Positions 5,986 to 10,245 of a DNA stretch of 10,245 nucleotides are shown piece by piece. The notes beneath the pieces were generated by a model, which saw nothing but the letters and a program-made list of their open reading frames with translations, had not been told where the DNA came from and did no database searches. A program made the translations under genes and the position numbers. Numbering within the stretch: the first letter of the stretch is position 1; every line of letters starts with the position of its first letter. This DNA is from Candidatus Mcinerneyibacteriota bacterium. Its GTDB lineage: Bacteria > AUK180 > JAQVHJ01. The stretch lies in the NCBI GenBank assembly GCA_030630935.1, contig DAOVMD010000075.1, positions 1-10,245 on the forward strand, given 5' to 3'.

Positions 5986-6465
5986 GAAAATAATTAGGCA
6001 TGAATTGTGAACCAATGAACCCCAGCACCAAATGGATGCACGGCACTGCATGTAGGGTTCGTAGCGCAGGAATGTTTTGTATTATATATGACAATGCAGT
6101 AATGTCGCATTGAAGATCTAGCGAAGTGTCCAGAGCCTTCGCCCTGACTAGAAGAATTTAATCCTCCCGTATGAAAAAAAAGAACAAAAAAAAGAAATAT
6201 TATTTACCGCCCCGAAAAAAACGGGATAAACTCCGGATGCAGAGAAAAATAAAATCAAAGGAAAAAAATAAAGACTTAATTTGCATTATATATGACAATG
6301 CTTTCATCTATAAAACAACTATTTCCGCGTCCAGATACCCTAACAAAGTGCGTGGTTCTGGGTCGGTTCTCTGATATCTGCTCTCTGTTCAAGCAACGGA
6401 GTTGCTTGAGAATGCGACGTGTTCAGTAGTTATAAAATCCTTAGTGTAAACATTTATTTACTAAC
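5986..6465. repeat. Mosaic of short hairpin repeats
   Basis: No believable gene is seen; the Lys-rich ORF at 6171-6374 is translated repeat DNA. Recognisable pieces are: ATGCA/TGCAT hairpin (6036-6051); GTAGGGTTCGTAGCGCAGG (6052-6070), similar to 9839-9857; TTGTATTATATATGACAATGC (6077-6097), repeated at 6281-6301 with one change and more loosely at 9871-9891, always as a GCATT...AATGC-like stem; GAAGATCTAGCGAAGTGTC (6112-6130), as at 1448; CCCG/CGGG hairpin (6211-6225) followed by TAAACTCCGGA; TGCTCTCTGTTC (6379-6390), inverted at 9767-9778; and a perfect 8-bp hairpin, CAAGCAAC/GTTGCTTG (6390-6408), which could end transcripts. Confidence 0.6.
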
Positions 6466-7467
6466 TTAAATATCTTCAAAAAAGTGTCCCTGTTTCGTTT
6501 CATTATTATTCGTGGGGGCATCTTGTTTAAGTAATTTCATTACAAAATTCTTTACGGCAGTATTCTTTTCTTCTAAACCGCTCTGAACAAATGAAGGCCC
6601 AAAAATTTCAAACCCGAATTTATAAACATTTTTTCGAACCTCACCATTTCCGAGATCTAAAAATCTGTCGAAGATTTTTCTGACGAATTCCAAGTCAAGT
6701 TTATTCTGAAGTCTATAAACAGCTTCGACCAAGCCTTTATAAATTGGGTAAAGAGAACGGCTATTAAGTGTTTTCGTTTCCTGAAATATATTTTCAATTT
6801 CCTCCTCCGGATTATCGGACAAGAGACAACCCCATAAAGCGGCATACTGATTTACGGCAGTTGGCATCATGTAATTCTGATAGTATTTGCTTAGAATCCT
6901 TCCCAATGCGAATTTAGTAATTACTTCTTCTAAATGCTCTGATGGGATTTCTTTAAATGTTTCATCATTCTGATTTAAATCATGTAAGGCTTCATCAAGT
7001 TCTTCTTCAGTTACGTATGCCCAGGGCGGATATGTGTCATGGTTTTCCTGTAAAAGGTAAGTTGTATAAAGTATTTTATGTTCTTTCTCTATTGGTTCTA
7101 TTTCCATAAGCATTCTAAACAATTTTCTCGTTTTAATTTTTGAAAATCTCAAGTTCAGAAAGCAAACACCAAGAGACATTCTTTCTTCAGGAGTATATGC
7201 TTGATTCCCAGCTGTTACTTTCCATAGCATGAGAGTTGTTTCATGGTCAATTGTATTATAATAATGGACATGGAGGACAATATTTGTTATGAATTTTTGA
7301 ATCTCTCTAAAAAGCAATGGTTTCTTTAAAGAACTAATCAGATTCATTAAATGTTCTATCTTTTCTTCAGTTTCAGGATAAGAATTCAAAATTATATCGA
7401 CTTCTGAAAGTTCCTTTTTGTCACTTATGGGAATGATATTCGTGATAGTTTTCTTCTTTTTAGACAT
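6466..7467 (-). CDS. Uncharacterised helical protein, second gene of a two-gene operon
   Basis: A 333-residue, acidic, soluble protein that I do not recognise. No signal peptide or membrane segment is seen. The first 18 residues are Lys/Ile-rich and probably disordered. The rest reads as successive amphipathic helices ('KIEHLMNLISSLKKPLLFREIQKF', 'MSLGVCFLNLRFSKIKTRKLFRMLMEIEPIEKEHKILYTTYLL', 'IENIFQETKTLNSRSLYPIYKGLVEAVYRLQ'), consistent with a helical-repeat (TPR/HEAT-like) scaffold. The C-terminal 20 residues are polar (NNNETKQG). There is no obvious catalytic motif. GGAGGTGAG lies just before ATG 7467. The gene follows the 191-residue gene by 44 bases on the same strand with no terminator between them, so both should be on one mRNA. 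It ends in TAA at 6466. Its intact frame amid broken neighbours suggests it is maintained. Confidence 0.75.
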   Translation of the reverse strand: MSKKKKTITNIIPISDKKELSEVDIILNSYPETEEKIEHLMNLISSLKKPLLFREIQKFITNIVLHVHYYNTIDHETTLMLWKVTAGNQAYTPEERMSLGVCFLNLRFSKIKTRKLFRMLMEIEPIEKEHKILYTTYLLQENHDTYPPWAYVTEEELDEALHDLNQNDETFKEIPSEHLEEVITKFALGRILSKYYQNYMMPTAVNQYAALWGCLLSDNPEEEIENIFQETKTLNSRSLYPIYKGLVEAVYRLQNKLDLEFVRKIFDRFLDLGNGEVRKNVYKFGFEIFGPSFVQSGLEEKNTAVKNFVMKLLKQDAPTNNNETKQGHFFEDI

Positions 7468-7511
7468 TAGGGCTCACCTCCATTTTTATTTTAAATACAA
7501 ATGTCTTGACA

Positions 7512-8087
7512 TTACATTAGATTGTAAAACAATTCTTTGCCTAAATGCGGGCAATAATCATTCAATATTTCTTCTAAAGATGATGATGAGCTCAAGAATA
7601 TCCAATCATCAATACTTCCTAAAAAACAAAATCGTTCTACTATAAATTCTCTTTTCTTCTCATTCTCTAAGGTGAATCTCAGCATAGGTGTGTATGTTGC
7701 GAACTTATCTAATATATTAATTAATTTTTTATTTGCAATATTAAAAGAATTAGTTAAATTAAGAATGTGACTGTAATCTTCCTGATCTTTCAGATAAATA
7801 GTTATAGTTTTTTTCTTATAATCAATAATGAAATACTTTGAATCAAGATATTTCCTAATACTGCGATCAACTAATTCTAACTCTTCGTTTTTAATTGGAG
7901 AGACCAGTTTTCTCCGCATAAAAACCTGAGCATTTGGATTTTCATAAATCTCATATCCATCAGGGATAATAAACACGAGGTTGCCTGTGTTACTCTTTGA
8001 AAAGTAATATTTATTCTTGCCGGTTTTTGTTTGACCTTCATGAAGGTAATAAATATCGCCCTTTCTATTCGTCCAGGTTATTGCCAT
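7512..8087 (-). CDS. Conserved protein of unknown function, first gene of the operon
   Basis: A 191-residue soluble protein. The N-terminus 'ITWTNRKGDIYYLHEGQTKTGK' leads into 'YYFSKSNTGNLVFIIPDGYEIYENPNAQVF' (residues 27-56), where IPDGYEIYENPNAQVFMRR has the look of a strongly conserved beta-rich domain. From memory, similar W-N-R-K-G ... IP-x-GYEIYE-NPN proteins occur scattered across bacteria without known function. The C-terminal third has 'EFIVERFCFLGSIDDWIFL' (148-165) and 'YCPHLGKELFYNLM', which appear to belong to the same family, so the gene looks full length. The Tyr/Lys-rich middle (about 80-130) is less distinctive. AGGAGGTGA sits directly before ATG 8087. It is transcribed from the promoter at 8126-8154 and followed by the 333-residue gene. 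No function can be assigned. Confidence 0.8.
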   Translation of the reverse strand: MAITWTNRKGDIYYLHEGQTKTGKNKYYFSKSNTGNLVFIIPDGYEIYENPNAQVFMRRKLVSPIKNEELELVDRSIRKYLDSKYFIIDYKKKTITIYLKDQEDYSHILNLTNSFNIANKKLINILDKFATYTPMLRFTLENEKKREFIVERFCFLGSIDDWIFLSSSSSLEEILNDYCPHLGKELFYNLM

Positions 8088-8125
8088 TTCACCTCCTCTT
8101 GTATAATTATTATTTTCATAATGTT

Positions 8126-8154
8126 ATTTTAAATAATTTTTCTTAAATTGTCAA
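8126..8154 (-). promoter_or_regulatory. Sigma70 promoter of the two-gene unknown operon
   Basis: On the minus strand, TTGACA (8154-8149), 17 bases, TAAAAT (8131-8126). The leader to ATG 8087 contains AGGAGGTGA. The -35 box and its upstream flank belong to the same 41-bp block as the MNT/HEPN promoter. Confidence 0.8.
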
Positions 8155-8189
8155 GTATTATTTTACCCCTGATGTTACAATATGAAAAA
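8149..8189 (-). repeat. 41-bp promoter-upstream block, copy B
   Basis: Partner of 2523-2563: five mismatches in 41 bases, all within a 13-base stretch, with the distal 20 bases identical. Beyond this block the two loci diverge on both sides, and the downstream core-promoter spacers are unrelated. That makes it a discrete shared element and not part of a larger duplication. Confidence 0.75.
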
Positions 8190-8196
8190 TGACAAA

Positions 8197-8232
8197 TTTT
8201 TAACAGGGACTATTGCATCGCTTCGCTCTGCA
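8197..8232. repeat. TTTAACAGGGA plus GCATCGCTTCGCTCTGCA repeat pair
   Basis: TTTTTAACAGGGAC is followed by GCATCGCTTCGCTCTGCA (8215-8232). The same two words occur together at 1329-1386, and the first also near 100-112 and, altered, near 10195. Confidence 0.55.
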
Positions 8233-8244
8233 TTTATGATTGAT

Positions 8245-8303
8245 GGTTATTGACAAGATAAAAAGAGACCGGAAAACGATTGACTTTTATCTTGCCAATA
8301 ACC
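8245..8303. repeat. Long inverted repeat, 19-bp arms with a 21-base loop
   Basis: GGTTATTGACAAGATAAAA (8245-8263) and TTTTATCTTGCCAATAACC (8285-8303) are reverse complements apart from one position. No T-tract follows the right arm, so it is a poor classical terminator. The stem is longer than any other in the window. Confidence 0.75.
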
Positions 8304-8390
8304 GATGATGATAATGAAATACTTATATGGGTAGAGAAAAACAATATTCTTGAAAAATTTAAAGTTAATGACATAATTGAAGGAGTTTAG
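8262..8390 (+). pseudogene. Possible C-terminal gene fragment
   Basis: An open frame of 42 codons lies between TAA 8259 and TAG 8388 without an ATG. It translates to a protein-like sequence including 'DDDNEILIWVEKNNILEKF' and 'KVNDIIEGV', with normal amino-acid make-up, unlike the repeat-derived ORFs nearby. I do not recognise it. Its 5' part overlaps the inverted repeat, and a repeat element starts at the last base of the stop codon, as with real genes here. It may be the tail of a deleted gene, or chance. Confidence 0.35.
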
Positions 8391-8414
8391 AATAGGGTGC
8401 CGGTCTATGACTTA
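8390..8414 (+). repeat. Gene-end repeat element, copy 2
   Basis: The element GAATAGGGTGCCGGTC followed by TATGACTTA matches 9722-9746 at 24 of 25 positions. The first G is the last base of the preceding TAG. Confidence 0.7.
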
Positions 8415-8424
8415 TAACTCGATA

Positions 8425-8480
8425 AAGTGTTTAAGTGTTCAATGCATGCTTTGCATGCGTTCAAGTGTTCAAATGTTTTA
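8425..8480 (+). repeat. Octamer repeat array, copy 3, with GCATGC hairpin
   Basis: Units GTTTAAGT-GTTCAATG, then hairpin GCATGC-TTT-GCATGC (8444-8458), then GTTCAAGT-GTTCAAAT-GTTTTATA. The hairpin followed by GTTCAA is almost the same as the minus-strand reading of 313-327 in copy 1. The stretch 8481-8533 shows nothing else. Confidence 0.65.
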
Positions 8481-8533
8481 TAAGACCGCATCGACTATCA
8501 TCGATGCATTCCAAAAATAAAAAAATAAACCAA

Positions 8534-8562
8534 TTGACTTTTTTGTATTTATCAAGTATACT
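8534..8562 (+). promoter_or_regulatory. Sigma70 promoter upstream of the YhcG-like pseudogene
   Basis: TTGACT (8534-8539), 17 bases, TATACT (8557-8562). The predicted transcript would carry a leader of about 120 bases before ATG 8690. That leader contains AATAAGGGT (near 8624) and its partial inverse ACCCTATT (near 8658-8665), which could close a long loop. Confidence 0.65.
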
Positions 8563-8689
8563 ATATATAAGCTAATAATTAAGGATGGATCAAAAAAAAG
8601 AAATATAAGTAAGAAATAAGGGTGGTGTACAGACTCTAATTAGTGCTTGTGAACGGGACCCTATTAAAACCTGAAATATAGGAGAAAGT

Positions 8690-9721
8690 ATGGATGGGAA
8701 AATGGTAAAGAAATAATTAAAGAATCTGATTGAGGAAATTAAAAACAAGATCTATCAATCACAATAGGAAGCATTAAAGAAGGTTAATAAGGAGCTCATT
8801 TCTCTTTACTGGGGAATTGGTGAAAGTATTGTAAAAAGGCAGGAAAAATATAATTGGGGAAAATCTGTAGTTGAAAATATTTCTCATGAGCTTCAAAAAG
8901 AGTTCCCCAGTATTAAAGGATTTTCTGCTGCAAATTTATGGAGAACACGAAATTTCTATAATACATATTTAAGGAATCAAAAACTCGCAACATTGTCGCG
9001 AGAAATATCCTGGTCACATAATATCGCTATAATGGAAAAATGTAAAGATAATGAGGAAAGGGAATTCTATATGATAACATCAAAAAAGTATGGCTGGACT
9101 TATAGAGTTCTAATAAATCAGATAGAAAATCAAACATACCAAAAGTTCTTATCAAATCAAACAAATTTTGATAAAACAGTTTCTAAAAAAATGAAAAATC
9201 AAGCGAAACTTACAGTAAAGGATGAGTATACATTTGATTTTCTGGAATTGGGTGAAGATCACTCGGAAAAGGAATTAGAAATTCATTTAGTAAATAATAT
9301 AAGGAATTTTCTAATAGAAATGGGTGGATATTTTACTTTTATTGGGAATTAGTTTAGAATTGAAGTGGGGGGTGAAGAGTTTTTTATTGATTTACTTTTA
9401 TTTCACAGAAAATTACGATGCCTTATAGCAATTGAATTGAAGATAGGGAAATTCAAACCAGAGTATGCCGGGAAAATGCAATTTTATTTATCTGTTTTAA
9501 ATGACAAAATGAGAATAGAAAATGAAAATCCAAGTATTGGAATTATAATTTGCAAAGATAAGAATAGAACCATTGTCGAATATAGTTTAAAGGATTTAAA
9601 TAACCAAATTGGTGTAGCTTCCTACAAAATGAGAAAGACTTTACCTAAAGAGTTAAAAAGATATCTACCTTCCTCAGAAGAAATTGTTAGAAATCTGTTT
9701 GACTTTGATGAGACAAAATGA
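8690..9721 (+). pseudogene. DUF1016 / YhcG-type PD-(D/E)xK nuclease, three in-frame stops
   Basis: One frame from ATG 8690 (AGGAG five bases upstream) to TGA 9721 covers 343 codons, a normal length for YhcG/DUF1016 proteins. It is broken by TAA 8714, TAG 8765 and TAG 9350. Family signatures are clear: 'EALKKVNKELISLYWGIGESIV' at the N-terminus, 'GFSAANLWRTRNFY', 'REISWSHNIAIMEKC', then the nuclease domain 'FRIEVGGEEFFIDLLLFHRKLRCLIAIELKIGKFKPEYAGKMQFYL', with the catalytic Asp in FFIDL and the E-x-K in IELKI. Family comparison from memory puts Tyr at the second stop and Gln at the third (CAG to TAG). Catalytic residues survive, so decay looks recent. Such proteins occur beside restriction-modification and other defence genes and resemble Holliday-junction-type nucleases. 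No intact product can be made without readthrough. Confidence 0.85.
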
Positions 9722-9746
9722 GAATGGGGTGCCGGTCTATGACTTA
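9722..9746 (+). repeat. Gene-end repeat element, copy 3
   Basis: GAATGGGGTGCCGGTC followed by TATGACTTA begins at the base after the pseudogene's TGA. One mismatch to 8390-8414. Confidence 0.7.
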
Positions 9747-9960
9747 AACAGATATCAGATAGTTGAGAACAGAGAGCATACAGCTTCGCTGCGCTCCGCA
9801 ATGAATAAGTAAGAATGAATAATAAACCATAGAACCACGTAGGGTTCATGGCGCAGAAATGAAGAATGTTTTGCATTAGAGATTTCAATGCTTTGTTTTA
9901 GAGCTACTGTTGGGGGTAAAACCCCATTGTTTATGGCTAATACCAATACTTTTCAAAGTA
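9747..9960. repeat. Repeat mosaic
   Basis: Pieces shared with 5986-6465 are CAGATATCAG (9749-9758), GAACAGAGAGCA (9767-9778, inverted relative to 6379-6390), GTAGGGTTCATGGCGCAG (9839-9856) and the GCATT...AATGC stem (9873-9891). There is also an AGCTTCGCTGCGCTCCGCA stretch (9782-9800), a perfect GGGGTAAAACCCC mini-hairpin (9914-9926), and TACTTTTCAAAGTA (about 9948-9961), a near-gapless palindrome. The minus-strand ORFs crossing here are translated repeats and were not called. Confidence 0.55.
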
Positions 9961-9975
9961 CTAACCTTCATTCCG

Positions 9976-10010
9976 AAATCAGGAAGGGTGCTTGCACCCC
10001 AGTCTGATTT
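9976..10010 (+). other. Nested stem-loop
   Basis: Outer arms AAATCAG (9976-9982) and CTGATTT (10004-10010) enclose an inner stem GGGTG-CTTG-CACCC (9986-9999). The two-tier fold of 35 bases, ending CTGATTTTG, could be a terminator-like structure or part of a small structured RNA, but no promoter is assigned to it. Confidence 0.5.
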
Positions 10011-10073
10011 TGACCATGATTGAAAATAATAACATTAAAAGTTTAAAGAACAATTGAATGCAAATTTTCACCA

Positions 10074-10245
10074 CCCCGAACTACGTAGAGATTCGGGGTA
10101 AACTCAGGACATCCCGAAGCAAAAAATTCGGGATAAACTCCGGACGCAGCGAAAAAAAATAAAACAAACTCGCTTCGCTCAAACTTTTTAAATTTACAGG
10201 GAACTGAAGAGAACTAACGAGAACTTTTTAAAGACAAAAACAAAA
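10074..10245. repeat. Double CCCGAA hairpin repeat with purine tail
   Basis: Hairpin one is CCCCGAA (10074-10080) and TTCGGGG (10092-10098), with palindrome CTACGTAG in its loop. Hairpin two is TCCCGAA (10112-10118) and TTCGGGA (10127-10133). Each is followed by TAAACTC(A/C)GGA (10099-10109, 10134-10144). An A-rich tail, CTCGCTTCGCTC (10168-10179), ACAGGGAAC and an AACTTTTTAAAGACAAAAAC end follow. No gene is visible from 10011 to the window end. Confidence 0.65.

Noticed and set aside
6171-6374. 67-codon Lys-rich ORF
   Set aside because: It runs through a CCCG hairpin repeat, purine tail and the GCATT repeat. The basic peptide is a by-product of A-rich DNA.
8585-8608. Seven-codon ORF after AAGGA at 8580
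   Set aside because: Too short to support; A-run codons only.
9894-9926. GTTTTAGAGCTA, the opening of type II-A CRISPR repeats
   Set aside because: Only one copy, no spacer array, no cas gene in the window, and the following bases diverge into a GGGGTAAAACCCC hairpin. A chance 12-base match is more likely.
9622-9946. Minus-strand ORFs of 88 and 63 codons
   Set aside because: They cross the end of the YhcG-like gene and several repeats, without promoter or ribosome site.

Overview
The window is AT-rich (roughly 70% A+T by eye) bacterial DNA. It encodes a lipoprotein with a classical signal peptide, uses consensus-like sigma70 promoters and Shine-Dalgarno sites, and has long gaps packed with short hairpin repeats. 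The lipoprotein and the repeat style suggest a Gram-negative host, perhaps of the FCB superphylum (Bacteroidota, Ignavibacteria, Cloacimonadota) or a neighbouring uncultured lineage. That placement is an impression and is not supported by a marker gene. No rRNA, tRNA or CRISPR array was seen.

Layout. 1-510: repeat-rich gap with a hairpin element and an array of GTTNAANN octamers, ending in a promoter. 523-1227: lipoprotein of unknown function. 1228-1482: repeat mosaic. 1483-2449 (minus strand): a toxin-antitoxin-like pair, a winged-HTH/minimal nucleotidyltransferase fusion followed by a HEPN protein. It is driven by a TTGACA-N17-TATAAT promoter with a palindrome at the start site. 2604-2724: hairpin repeat. 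2735-4615 (plus strand): promoter, a 20-codon ORF, an ABC ATPase that appears to start at CTG, and an ABC-2 permease split by one in-frame TAA. 4706-5985: an AbiE-type pair in decay. abiEi has one amber codon, and the core of abiEii is replaced by the octamer repeat. 5986-6465: repeat mosaic. 6466-8087 (minus strand): an intact two-gene operon of unknown function. 8149-8480: promoter block, a 19-bp inverted repeat, a possible gene fragment and repeats. 8690-9721: a DUF1016/YhcG-type nuclease pseudogene with three in-frame stops. 9722-10245: repeats and a nested stem-loop.

Reading. This looks like an accessory, defence-island-like stretch where small host-interaction modules (HEPN/MNT, AbiE, YhcG, an export cassette) arrive, decay and are interleaved with short interspersed repeats. 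Intact operons (wHTH-MNT/HEPN and the two-gene unknown operon) stand beside broken ones. The two intact minus-strand operons share a nearly identical 41-bp block running upstream from the -35 box. The strongest candidates for undescribed biology are the two-gene operon at 6466-8087, the 20-residue peptide with the ABC exporter, and the octamer repeat family that has eaten into abiEii.
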